A DNA stretch of 64,000 nucleotides from Blautia hydrogenotrophica DSM 10507 (GTDB lineage: Bacteria > Bacillota > Clostridia > Lachnospirales > Lachnospiraceae), in NCBI RefSeq assembly GCF_034356035.1, contig NZ_CP136423.1, forward strand, positions 3,224,001 to 3,288,000. Direction: 5' to 3'. The notes beneath the pieces were generated by a model. It searched no databases. It was not told where the DNA came from and saw nothing but the letters and a program-made list of their open reading frames with translations. Shown in pieces: positions 41,154 to 48,761 of this stretch. The position numbers were made by a program, and so were the translations under genes. The stretch's first letter is position 1. Every line of letters starts with the position of its first letter.

Positions 41154-42149
41154 TCATGAAGAAGAACTGGAATTGGATGCCGCCGCGCTCACCGCCACAA
41201 CTGCCGCACAGATGGCAGTCTGCTGGGCCACGATTAAGGCGATGGTTCCGCCCACGGCGGCAGCTCCCATCTTTAGCTCTACGTTCTCCCCGATATAATC
41301 GCTGGCTACGATCAGTCCTGCATGCATCAATCTCTGTTTTCTGCTGAATCCAAAAAATCCATACCCCTTTTGTTTTGCCAAAAATGCGTCCGTCTCTGCG
41401 ACATCCTCCGCAATGGTCTCCAGCTTCGCCGGTAAAAGCGCCAGCACGCCCAGAGTCGCCAGCTCGTAGCTGGTTCCATACTTACAGCCCTTCTCCTTCA
41501 GCAGATCATACAATCTTATGGTTCTCTCGCATTTTTCCTTGGCCGTACCTTCTCCTAGGGCCAGTGCGTGGCTGAGGGATTGAAGCGCGTTGCCCGTTGA
41601 AAACTGCTCTTTCAAAAGCCGGTAGCAGTCTTCGGTCTCTCGTATCACTTCCTCATCGCTTTTTTCTGACAGGGCCAGCAAAGCGGCAAATACACTGTCC
41701 TCGCTGGATGTCAGAAATGGATGTTCCTTTCTCATCAAATCATAAATCCTCCGGGTCCTGCGGGCAATTTCCTCATACCTGTCTTTCTCTGCCATTCCGG
41801 AAATCATCATCGAGGCCACCGAAAGATACTGGGAACTGAAAAAATGCTCCTTCATGGCCTCGTAGACCAGAAGCGCTTTCTGCATCCGCCTTTCTGGGCT
41901 GCCGTCCAGAGCCAAATAAGAAATCATGGAGAGCTTTGCGATTCCCCGAAAACCTGAGAACGCTCCTGTATGCTCCTCCAGGATGCCCTTGCACCGCTTC
42001 ATCCAATCAGTATCCGCGATTTGCCGCTGATTGGTAAAGAGCGCCGCGCAGACCGGGTGAAGATAAGAGTTCTCCCAGGCAAAGGCAGCCCGAATCCGTT
42101 CCTTGTTCTCCATAAAACTTTTGCACAGTCCAGATAATGTACTTCTCAT
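41154..42149 (-). CDS. DUF4003-family protein
   Basis: A 331-residue, mainly helical protein with repeated leucine-rich helices and a hydrophobic, Ala/Val-rich C-terminus (about 285-325) ending in a run of serines. DUF4003 proteins occur in Firmicutes, often near regulators or envelope-stress genes; their role is unknown. The ATG at 42149 follows GAAGGAGGTATAC; an in-frame codon at 42188 lies before that site. It has a consensus promoter (42201). It is first in line before the response regulator, 25 bp away, so it is likely part of the same operon. Confidence 0.8.
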   Translation of the reverse strand: MRSTLSGLCKSFMENKERIRAAFAWENSYLHPVCAALFTNQRQIADTDWMKRCKGILEEHTGAFSGFRGIAKLSMISYLALDGSPERRMQKALLVYEAMKEHFFSSQYLSVASMMISGMAEKDRYEEIARRTRRIYDLMRKEHPFLTSSEDSVFAALLALSEKSDEEVIRETEDCYRLLKEQFSTGNALQSLSHALALGEGTAKEKCERTIRLYDLLKEKGCKYGTSYELATLGVLALLPAKLETIAEDVAETDAFLAKQKGYGFFGFSRKQRLMHAGLIVASDYIGENVELKMGAAAVGGTIALIVAQQTAICAAVVAVSAAASNSSSSS

Positions 42150-42200
42150 GTATACCTCCTTCTTTCCCTGACAAAGAGAATTAACCAAACATTATGTCCT

Positions 42201-42229
42201 ATTGTATTTGCCGCCAAAATATTTGTCAA
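42201..42229 (-). promoter_or_regulatory. Promoter of the DUF4003/two-component operon
   Basis: Minus strand TTGACA (42224-42229), 17-bp spacer, TACAAT (42201-42206), about 50 bp before the DUF4003 start. Confidence 0.85.
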
Positions 42230-42260
42230 GAAAGCCTTGTTGCACCTCGTTTTCCAACCG

Positions 42261-42420
42261 CATTCGTTCAGCCATCGCCATTCGTAAAACCATACTGCGT
42301 GCTTATTGCGGCTGACGCTGCCGTCTTACTCATGAAAAGGCACTCAGCTCATACAGATGTCCGCTCGCAAAAACATACAAGTATGTTTTTTGCTTCCCGT
42401 ACATGGTATAGTTGAATTGT
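42261..42420 (+). repeat. Structured repeat family 2, copy b
   Basis: Matches the complement of 7303-7455. The second long hairpin keeps its shape with a changed sequence: AAAAACATAC/GTATGTTTTT here against AAATCATGC/GCATGATTT in copy a. It fills the divergent gap between the DUF4003 gene and the DUF3784 gene (42150-42501). Confidence 0.75.
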
Positions 42421-42501
42421 TGCTTCCAACATGCTATACTCTGCTCAAAGAAGCTTTGTAAACGAAATGAAATTTTGACGCTGAAACGGAGGCAACTGCG
42501 T

Positions 42502-42834
42502 ATGAATATTGGATTCTGGGTCTGTGCCGCTTCCAGCATCGTTTTTTTGCTGCTGGCTCTTTTGTTTACGCTCCTAAAAGGAAAAGCCGCCATTCTAATC
42601 AGCGGCTTCAGCACCATGCCGAAGGAGCAGCGCAGGCTTTACGACACCAAATGGATGAGCAAAGATCACCGGAACATGTTCCTGATCTGGACGGCTATTT
42701 TGGGAGTTGGGGCGCTTTTATCCCTCCTCATATCCACATATATGGCAATTCCGGCTTTCATCGTCTGGATCATTATGTTCTTCAAGGACGTACATCTGGA
42801 TGAGGAAAAGGCGTTCGGAAAATACAAGTTTTAA
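42502..42834 (+). CDS. Small DUF3784-family membrane protein
   Basis: A 110-residue protein with an N-terminal membrane segment (about 3-25), a cytoplasmic part with F-S-T-M-P-K-E-Q-R-R-L-Y-D and two further segments (about 54-95). This layout matches DUF3784, a family of unknown function common in Firmicutes. The ATG at 42502 follows CGGAGG. It stands alone between divergent and convergent neighbours. No function is assigned. Confidence 0.8.
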   Translation: MNIGFWVCAASSIVFLLLALLFTLLKGKAAILISGFSTMPKEQRRLYDTKWMSKDHRNMFLIWTAILGVGALLSLLISTYMAIPAFIVWIIMFFKDVHLDEEKAFGKYKF

Positions 42835-42864
42835 ATAGGAGAAGGGATTTCCCATAACGAACTT

Positions 42865-42891
42865 CGGGGGACTGCCATCGGCAGTCCCCCG
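42865..42891. terminator. Hairpin between convergent genes
   Basis: CGGGGGACTGCC-ATC-GGCAGTCCCCCG, a perfect 12-bp stem between the DUF3784 gene and hpdA. There is no good T-tract on either side (TCAATCTTTG on the plus strand), so termination efficiency is uncertain. Confidence 0.6.
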
Positions 42892-42901
42892 TCAATCTTT
42901 G

Positions 42902-43840
42902 TCAAAATGGCGTATCCTCTCCCACGTAGCAGGCAATCCCCTCATCCAGATAGAGCTCCTGCAAATGAAGCATTGCCTCCTCACTCATATCTCCGTGGTC
43001 ACTGTACTCATAGTTCTTTCCCAGCTGCTCCCACTTGGTCTGGCCCAGACGGTGAAATTTCAGCAGGTTGATCTCATACAGACCGTTCTTCTGCATAAAC
43101 CCAATCAGTGCCCTGGCATTCTCATCGCTGTCATTATATCCTGCGATGGTAGGCTGACGCAGCACCAGCCGCCCTTCCCAGCCTGACTGAATCAGTGCTT
43201 CAATGTTCGAGAGAATCTTCTCGTTTCCCACGCCGGTACCCCACCGATGAGCCTCACTGTCCATATGCTTCACATCAATAAAGGCAAAGTCAATGTATTT
43301 CATCACTTCCAGAAAATGCTTTTCACTGGCATAGGCTTCCGTCTCGATGGCGGTGTGAATGTGCCATCTCTTACATTCCTTTAAAGCTGCCAGCAAAAAC
43401 TCCTGCTGCATCATGGGGTCTCCCCCGGTGAACGTCACGCCGCCCTCGGAACCCCAGTTATTGAAATCCCGGCGCAGAATCTGCATCAGCTCTCCCACTG
43501 TCATCTCCCGCACACACTGTTTAAACACGTTGTTGGGACAGATCGCAGTGCATTCGAAGGTCTCACAGTCCTTACAGATCTCCCAGGTAATCGACGGCTT
43601 TCCTTCCGAGCTCCAAACAATCGAGTCCGAAGGACAGATATTCTCGCAGGCTCTGCAGCCCTTGTCATATTTGCAGACATTTTCCGCGAACATAATGTGC
43701 TTTTTGCTGCCCCAGCTCTCCGGGTTCGCGCACCAGCGGCATTTCAGCGGGCACCCCTCCAAAAAGACGTTAGTCCGGCAGCCAGGCCCGTCATGCACAG
43801 AGAAGCTTTGGATATCAAAAATCAGTCCCTTTGGTTCCAT
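42902..43840 (-). CDS. hpdA: 4-hydroxyphenylacetate decarboxylase activating enzyme
   Basis: A 312-residue radical-SAM enzyme that installs the glycyl radical on HpdB. The radical-SAM cluster cysteines are in G-C-P-L-K-C-R-W-C (30, 34, 37). A ferredoxin-like insert with two C-x-x-C-x-x-x-C sets (C-R-A-C-E-N-I-C-P and C-P-N-N-V-F region) follows near 57-105. G-G-V-T-F-T-G-G-D-P near 135 binds SAM. AAGGAGCAGCT precedes the ATG. Last gene of the hpdB-hpdC-hpdA cluster, the same order as in Clostridioides difficile. Confidence 0.95.
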   Translation of the reverse strand: MEPKGLIFDIQSFSVHDGPGCRTNVFLEGCPLKCRWCANPESWGSKKHIMFAENVCKYDKGCRACENICPSDSIVWSSEGKPSITWEICKDCETFECTAICPNNVFKQCVREMTVGELMQILRRDFNNWGSEGGVTFTGGDPMMQQEFLLAALKECKRWHIHTAIETEAYASEKHFLEVMKYIDFAFIDVKHMDSEAHRWGTGVGNEKILSNIEALIQSGWEGRLVLRQPTIAGYNDSDENARALIGFMQKNGLYEINLLKFHRLGQTKWEQLGKNYEYSDHGDMSEEAMLHLQELYLDEGIACYVGEDTPF

Positions 43841-43849
43841 AGCTGCTCC

Positions 43850-44107
43850 TTATCTGGCGTATTTTTCACAGGAATAGGCGCCGCAGGTGGCATAAGCCCA
43901 GTTTTCCTTCTCATAGCCGCTGCAGGTGCCGATTCCGTATTTGTCCGGGTCGGAGAAATTTTTGCAGTTGCCGCATTTGGGAGCAGCCTCGAATCTTGGA
44001 CAGCCTTCGCTTCCCTCTCCGTCAATGGGCACGATCACTTTGTCCAATGCGCACATCCCTTTTTCACAGTCCAGATTTATATAATTGATACAGTCAAAAT
44101 GTCTCAT
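43850..44107 (-). CDS. hpdC: 4-hydroxyphenylacetate decarboxylase small subunit
   Basis: An 85-residue iron-sulfur subunit required by HPA decarboxylase. His3, Cys6, Cys19 and Cys36 fit one [4Fe-4S] site, and Cys45, Cys48, Cys62 and Cys80 the second; these positions and the length equal those I recall for the C. difficile subunit. The ATG at 44107 follows GAGAGG; a longer upstream frame overlaps hpdB and is rejected. Presence of this subunit separates HPA decarboxylase from indoleacetate and phenylacetate decarboxylases, which lack it. Confidence 0.96.
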   Translation of the reverse strand: MRHFDCINYINLDCEKGMCALDKVIVPIDGEGSEGCPRFEAAPKCGNCKNFSDPDKYGIGTCSGYEKENWAYATCGAYSCEKYAR

Positions 44108-44126
44108 TCCTCTTATCCTCTCTTTC

Positions 44127-46820
44127 TCACGCTTCATCGTACTCGGTACGGTAGATGACCTCGTCCTGAATCGGCTTTCCGATCTCACACCAATACTGGG
44201 TAAAGCCAGCCACACGCACCATCAAATCCCGGTAAGCCTCCGGCTTCTTCTGTGCTGCCCGCAGGGTATCGGAACCAACCACGTTAAACTGCACATGGAA
44301 ACCGCCCTTTCTCATATAAGCCCGCACCACATCCAGCAGCTTTCTGGTTCCGCTCAGACCTTTCACCGCCGACGGATGCAGCTTCAAATTCATCTGCGCG
44401 TTCTGATTCTGAGAGTGATCGTAAACGGTGGCAGACTCAAAGATCGCATAGATACCATTCTTATCCGTACCTGCCGCCGCGGACACAGAACCATCCGAAT
44501 AAGTGGTTCCCGCCAGCCTTCCGTCTGCGGAAGCCAGGGTCACAAAGCCCTGCGGTCCATGGGTGGACACGGAGATCTGACACAGGTATTCCGGTTTTCC
44601 ATAGTAGGATTTCAGCGTCGGAAGATAATCCTTCAAGTACATCTGGTAATCCCGCAGAAGCTGGTCCACATATGGGTCGGCATTTCCATACTTCGGCGCG
44701 TTCACACAGTCCGCGAAAATCTGTGCGTATTTCGCCGCCTCCGGCGTGCTCTCCCGGAAATCCGGCGAGAAGACATTCGTCTCATATGCCGTCTTGAATC
44801 CAAAATTGTGTACCATCGCGTCAGTCATCTCTTCCAGCGTATATTTCTGATCGTCAAAAACATTTTTCTTAATGGAAGCCAGAGAATTGATATAAGTAAT
44901 CGTTCCGCAGGACTCAAAGTTGATGCAGGCGTTATAGCGGGCGCCGCAGTTTCCGATGTGCTGTCCCTTCTTGAAACAGTCTGCCTTCAGCAGAGAGTTC
45001 ACCGCCGGCATGTTGTATTTTCTCCAGATATCCATCTGCATGTTATTCACCCGATTCACAATCCGATTGCTGATATCCAGATACCGCTGCCACAGGGCCA
45101 CCATCTGATCGTAGGTCTCAATCTTCTCATTGTGAGCCGGGAAGACTCTCTTTCCAGTTCTCCGGTCTACCCCGTTGGTCAGCACCAGTTCCAGAATCTT
45201 CGGCAGAGCGGTAAAATGAATACCCGTTCCGCAGGTGGGAGAGGCCCCTCCCGGAATCATCGTCACTTTTCCATTGTACTCCAAAGGCGAGAAACAACCT
45301 GGCGCAGATTCCAGACAGCCGCCCAGACACCAGGCCCTGGCGTCTTCCAGGTTCATGCCCTCCGGCCCGTACTGGCGCATCATAAAGTTCATTCCCGTCT
45401 GGTTGTTCATCCAAGCCGGATAACCCAGCCCCAGCTTCGTACACTGCGCCGCCTTCATCAAGAAATCCTCCGGCGTTTTCTCATCATACAGCACACTTAA
45501 AGTCGGCTGAGGCGTCTTCGCGCGCATACCCGCTTCCAGAATCAGGTATTCCAACGGCGTCACCGCGCTTCGGCCGTCATAGGACTGCCCGCCCAAGGAC
45601 AGATTGTTAAAGGTATTGCCGGACAGCACACCGCCGGACACTCCCGCGGAGGCAAAACACTCAATACAGGTGATCTTAATTCTGTACAGTTCCAACAGTT
45701 CGATCACTTCCTCGTCAGTGATCTTTCCTTCCTCGATATCCTTCTCATAGAACGGCTGCAATACCTGGCCCAGACGTCCAATAGACTGGCCGGACTGCGG
45801 GTCCTCATTGACCACGCCGTAATGCAGACACAGAGTCATCTGCAGCGCTTCCCGGAAGGAAGCCGGACGTTTGTGGGCAATGTTCTCCATCACCTCTGCG
45901 ATCTCTTCATAGTTTTTCTTAAATTCCGGGTCTCTCTCCCTGGACGCCAGATCTTTGGCCCTTCTCGCATAGTTTTCACACCATTTGCTCAGCCCCTTAC
46001 AGACTTCCTTCATAGCCGCATAATAGTAGCCGCGGCTCATACCTAAAATTCCGTCGTCCTCAGCCTCGCCCATCACCAGAGCGATTCTGTCGTCGCACAT
46101 TTTCTGAATCTCATCAAAGCCGTACTGAAGCGGCATATAGTAATTCATAACCTCACGGCCCTGGGGAATCGCGAAGGAATCAAACATGACCACAACGCTG
46201 TCCATCACTGCGGAAAACTGATCGTACTCTGGAATCATCTTCGCATATTTTGTGCTGACATCCTCCACGGAGATGCCATCCCAATATTTTGACACCTTCA
46301 CCAGAACCGGAATATCTTCTTTTCTCATGCCGAACTTCTTCGCAATGGAAATAATCTCCCCATAGCTCTCCGTCACGTTTCCGCCGCCGGCGCCCACGAC
46401 GCTGACGGAGTCCGCCTCATTCTCCGCCGGAGCGTCCACCTCATTCATCAAAGACTCTGCCAGGCTGTTGAAAAAGCTGGCGCACACCCATGGAAATGGA
46501 AAAGCGCCGCGGATATCCTTAGTCTTATTCATGACCAGCTTCTCATAGGGCAGAATCGTCGGCGTAGTATGAGCGTAGCCGCCTGCCACTGCCTTGGCAC
46601 GGCGAACCTCGATGAGATCTCCGTCATTCTCCCACCAGATACGGTTGTACCAGTACGGCGTCTCCATATCCGCAGTCACCTTCAGGGTGTAGTAGATATC
46701 CATCAGCTTCTTAAAGCGATCACTGGCCTCCGGAATATCCTCCTCTTTTGTGTCGTCTGTGTGGAGAGCGGCAATCCCCCTCTTTCTCAGTATCTCTTCC
46801 AGTTTCTGTTTGTTGTCCAT
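44127..46820 (-). CDS. hpdB: 4-hydroxyphenylacetate decarboxylase large (glycyl radical) subunit
   Basis: Decarboxylates 4-hydroxyphenylacetate (a tyrosine fermentation product) to p-cresol. 897 residues. Counting from the ATG at 46820: thiyl Cys502 and Glu504 in G-G-C-L-E-S, Ser343, His535, Glu636 and the radical Gly872 in R-V-A-G-F-T. Each is exactly one less than the numbering I recall for C. difficile HpdB (Cys503, Glu505, Ser344, His536, Glu637, Gly873). GGGAGG precedes the ATG; a TTG one codon earlier is an alternative start. The enzyme is oxygen-sensitive, in line with a strict anaerobe. Confidence 0.97.
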   Translation of the reverse strand: MDNKQKLEEILRKRGIAALHTDDTKEEDIPEASDRFKKLMDIYYTLKVTADMETPYWYNRIWWENDGDLIEVRRAKAVAGGYAHTTPTILPYEKLVMNKTKDIRGAFPFPWVCASFFNSLAESLMNEVDAPAENEADSVSVVGAGGGNVTESYGEIISIAKKFGMRKEDIPVLVKVSKYWDGISVEDVSTKYAKMIPEYDQFSAVMDSVVVMFDSFAIPQGREVMNYYMPLQYGFDEIQKMCDDRIALVMGEAEDDGILGMSRGYYYAAMKEVCKGLSKWCENYARRAKDLASRERDPEFKKNYEEIAEVMENIAHKRPASFREALQMTLCLHYGVVNEDPQSGQSIGRLGQVLQPFYEKDIEEGKITDEEVIELLELYRIKITCIECFASAGVSGGVLSGNTFNNLSLGGQSYDGRSAVTPLEYLILEAGMRAKTPQPTLSVLYDEKTPEDFLMKAAQCTKLGLGYPAWMNNQTGMNFMMRQYGPEGMNLEDARAWCLGGCLESAPGCFSPLEYNGKVTMIPGGASPTCGTGIHFTALPKILELVLTNGVDRRTGKRVFPAHNEKIETYDQMVALWQRYLDISNRIVNRVNNMQMDIWRKYNMPAVNSLLKADCFKKGQHIGNCGARYNACINFESCGTITYINSLASIKKNVFDDQKYTLEEMTDAMVHNFGFKTAYETNVFSPDFRESTPEAAKYAQIFADCVNAPKYGNADPYVDQLLRDYQMYLKDYLPTLKSYYGKPEYLCQISVSTHGPQGFVTLASADGRLAGTTYSDGSVSAAAGTDKNGIYAIFESATVYDHSQNQNAQMNLKLHPSAVKGLSGTRKLLDVVRAYMRKGGFHVQFNVVGSDTLRAAQKKPEAYRDLMVRVAGFTQYWCEIGKPIQDEVIYRTEYDEA

Positions 46821-46880
46821 CAAAAAACCTCCCTTTTCTATTATTCGCAGGACCTAACTATTCCGCCATGCCCTCTTCCT

Positions 46881-47441
46881 CTAGCTGTTTACCTTTACAT
46901 TCGCGGCCAAAAATTTTGCTGCCTTCTCCACAGCGATCTCCTGACGGATACGCTGTCCTTCTTCTCCCTGAAGAATCTTATTCACCTGCTCCTTACTCAT
47001 CAGATACCGGACTGCCAGCTTATGAACCTCGCGGTCATATTCCTCTACCGTGGCTTCCAGATTTTCCGATTGGGCCACTGCCGCCAGCACCATTCTAGCC
47101 TGAATCTGTTTTCTCGCCTTCTCCTTCATCTGTTCTAACAGCTCCTGCTCGTTGGTTTTCTTTGTGCGATAGTACCCTTCAATGGAAAGCCCCTGCTGCT
47201 GAAGACGCAGCGCATAGGCCTCCATCATCTGAACCGCCCGTGCCGTGACCTCCTCCTCTGAAGTCTGAATTTGGGAACGCTTTACAATTTCCTTCGCCGC
47301 CAAATCCTCTTTTGCTTTTCTCTCAGCATTTTCCAGAGACATCCGGTATCTGACGATATTTTCCTCCACCGCATTCTTCCAATCTTCAAAAGGTACCCTC
47401 ACATGTCTGTACTCTCCCAACTTTACCTTTGGCGTGCTCAC
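46881..47441 (-). CDS. Truncated trigger-factor-like chaperone (C-terminal domain protein)
   Basis: A 186-residue helical, highly charged protein. The start is a GTG at 47441 behind AAAGGAGAG. Residues 3-15 (T-P-K-V-K-L-G-E-Y-R-H-V-R-V) resemble the end of the trigger-factor N-domain; the rest (about 45-185) matches the trigger-factor C-domain, with K-A-R-K-Q-I-Q-A-R-M-V-L-A-A-V-A-Q-S-E and Q-V-N-K-I-L near 160. The ribosome-binding signature and the FKBP domain are missing. It is the first gene before hpdB (60-bp gap), so it may be a chaperone for the 100-kDa glycyl radical enzyme; inference. Confidence 0.8.
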   Translation of the reverse strand: MSTPKVKLGEYRHVRVPFEDWKNAVEENIVRYRMSLENAERKAKEDLAAKEIVKRSQIQTSEEEVTARAVQMMEAYALRLQQQGLSIEGYYRTKKTNEQELLEQMKEKARKQIQARMVLAAVAQSENLEATVEEYDREVHKLAVRYLMSKEQVNKILQGEEGQRIRQEIAVEKAAKFLAANVKVNS

Positions 47442-47480
47442 TTTGATTCTCTCCTTTCCTCTCACGCATCTTAGTTTCTA

Positions 47481-47522
47481 ATTATAATGAACAAGGCTCC
47501 TCAATCACAGTGCACTTTGCAC
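47481..47522 (-). promoter_or_regulatory. Promoter of the hpd operon with a centred palindrome
   Basis: Minus strand TATAAT (47481-47486) with no good -35, and the palindrome GTGCAAAGTGCAC (47510-47522) centred about 42 bp before the likely start point. That is the class II position of Crp/Fnr activators, and a Crp/Fnr gene lies upstream at 47840. The site shares CAAAGT with the palindrome at 37257. Confidence 0.5.
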
Positions 47523-47547
47523 ACTTATTCACAGAAAACCCAAAGTA

Positions 47548-47592
47548 AAAGGAATCTTTCACGCATTAGCGTGACAAGGTCTTTTCTGTTAG
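47548..47592 (-). repeat. Solo proximal hairpin of the terminator-docked repeat (copy G2)
   Basis: Minus strand TAACAGAAAAGACCTTGTCACGC, given here as TAACAGAAAAG then ACCTTGTCACGC, then TAATGCGTGAAAG. It begins right after the distal hairpin and TTTGTTC of copy G, so it is a second, truncated unit in tandem with G. Confidence 0.7.
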
Positions 47593-47595
47593 AAC

Positions 47596-47784
47596 AAAGT
47601 GGGCAAGCCCACTTCAGCTCCCCCATCCCCTCCATCTTTGCGGCGCACAGTCCCACTTTGCGCGCCGCCGCAACACCGCCTTGCGGTGTACTACCTTATT
47701 GCGGCGTGCGCATCTTTAGCGGAGCGTTTATGTAATAGGAAAGGGCTTTCACGCATTAGTGTGACAAGGTCTTTCCTGTTACAT
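47596..47784 (-). repeat. Terminator-docked structured repeat, copy G
   Basis: Full-length copy of about 189 bp, nearly identical to copy A over most of its length, with all stems intact except CCCCTCAA, which here reads CCCCTCCATCTTTGCGGCG. It abuts the T-tract of the Crp/Fnr gene terminator. The gap 47442-47839 holds the hpd promoter, copies G2 and G, and this terminator, and no gene. Confidence 0.85.
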
Positions 47785-47812
47785 AAAAAATACCCCTGAA
47801 AAACAGAGGTAT
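47785..47812 (-). terminator. Intrinsic terminator of the Crp/Fnr-family gene
   Basis: Minus strand ATACCTCTG-TTTTT-CAGGGGTAT (47790-47812) followed by TTTTTT, 28 bp past the stop. Repeat copy G begins at the T-run. Confidence 0.9.
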
Positions 47813-47839
47813 TCGGAGTTATTTCCTGCTATTGAATTT

Positions 47840-48505
47840 TTACGGTTCCTGCTCTTCCATGTACCTGCGCACTTCCGAGCAGATCTTTTCCAGCTCCCGG
47901 CGGTTTCTGACATAATAACGGCTGCTTCCGACTTCCTTCTCCAAATAGCCTTTTTCCAGAAACTTATTCAGAATATTGTACAGACCTCTCCTACTGATAT
48001 CCAGCTCTTCACAGAGGCTCAGTGTACTCCTGTACTCAAAAATCTGGTCTTTCCCGGTACGGCTACAGATATGATAGGCCACCAACTCCGCCAGACTGTA
48101 AAAGCTTCGGACCAACCGTCCCTTGTACATCTGATAGACACGATTACTGATTTTGCGATAAAACAACTCGCTGAACCCTTTGTCCTTCATCATCGCCTCG
48201 TAGACCTTGCTCTCTAAAAACAAAAGATCACAGTCTGTGGCTGCGAAAATATCACAGGCAAAATAGGCTTTCTGTACCCGGCTGATTTTCCCGGTGAAAT
48301 TATCCGGCCCTAGATTATCCACCAAAATCTTCTTTCCTTCATGGGAGACACATTCCACTCTCATATATCCGCTGACCACATAGAACAGCCCTCCGTCAGC
48401 CTTTCCCGCCCGTGAAATGTATTCTCCCGCCTTCACCGTGACTCTCGGAATTCGGTCCAGACGATCTTTGATAAACGGATAAATCTCCAAATCTTTTAAA
48501 TCCAT
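47840..48505 (-). CDS. Crp/Fnr-family transcriptional regulator
   Basis: A 221-residue regulator with an N-terminal cyclic-nucleotide-like beta-barrel (about 15-115; L-F-Y-V-V-S-G-Y-M-R-V) and a C-terminal HTH (about 145-205; S-L-C-E-E-L-D-I-S-R-R-G-L-Y-N-I-L). It lacks the N-terminal Cys cluster of Fnr, so it is not an iron-sulfur oxygen sensor of that kind. The Shine-Dalgarno is poor. It lies just upstream of the hpd operon on the same strand and is the obvious candidate regulator of it. The ligand is unknown. Confidence 0.92.
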   Translation of the reverse strand: MDLKDLEIYPFIKDRLDRIPRVTVKAGEYISRAGKADGGLFYVVSGYMRVECVSHEGKKILVDNLGPDNFTGKISRVQKAYFACDIFAATDCDLLFLESKVYEAMMKDKGFSELFYRKISNRVYQMYKGRLVRSFYSLAELVAYHICSRTGKDQIFEYRSTLSLCEELDISRRGLYNILNKFLEKGYLEKEVGSSRYYVRNRRELEKICSEVRRYMEEQEP

Positions 48506-48611
48506 CCCCGTCCCACCCTTTCTCTAAATCAGAGCTTTTCTTAAGATTATACACAATCCATTCCTGAATGAAAAGCGCAAAACCCGCAAAACAAGCCCGA
48601 CTGCAACCCCT

Positions 48612-48667
48612 GGTTGACAAATTTTCAAGCGCGCTTGCTGGTTGTCAACCGCAATCTGTGCTATGAT
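48612..48667. promoter_or_regulatory. Divergent control region with inverted repeat
   Basis: GGTTGACAA (48612-48620) and TTGTCAACC (48642-48650) form a perfect 9-bp inverted repeat around CAAGCGCGCTTG. A plus-strand promoter for the XRE gene (TGGTTG 48639-48644, 17 bp, TATGAT 48662-48667) overlaps the right arm. The region separates the Crp/Fnr gene from the XRE gene (48506-48761). Confidence 0.6.
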
Positions 48668-48761
48668 AAGCCCAGAAAACAAGAAGCCCAGAAGGGCAAT
48701 CTGATATCAGAAGGAAAAACAAATCACTAATAGGCAATAAAAAGAAAGAGAGGTTGCACTC

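Noticed and set aside
44085..45500. A 471-residue plus-strand frame opposite hpdB
   Set aside because: It is the antisense shadow of a gene with complete active-site conservation; its composition (His/Arg/Ile-rich) has no family match that I can see.
44127..46820. Glycyl radical enzyme as pyruvate formate-lyase, choline lyase or indoleacetate decarboxylase
   Set aside because: The G-G-C-L-E-S site, the Ser, His and Glu positions and the presence of the small iron-sulfur subunit gene match 4-hydroxyphenylacetate decarboxylase.
326..47812. The regularly recurring repeats as a CRISPR array
   Set aside because: Copies are kilobases apart, about 160-210 bp long, and not separated by short spacers. 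No cas gene is present.
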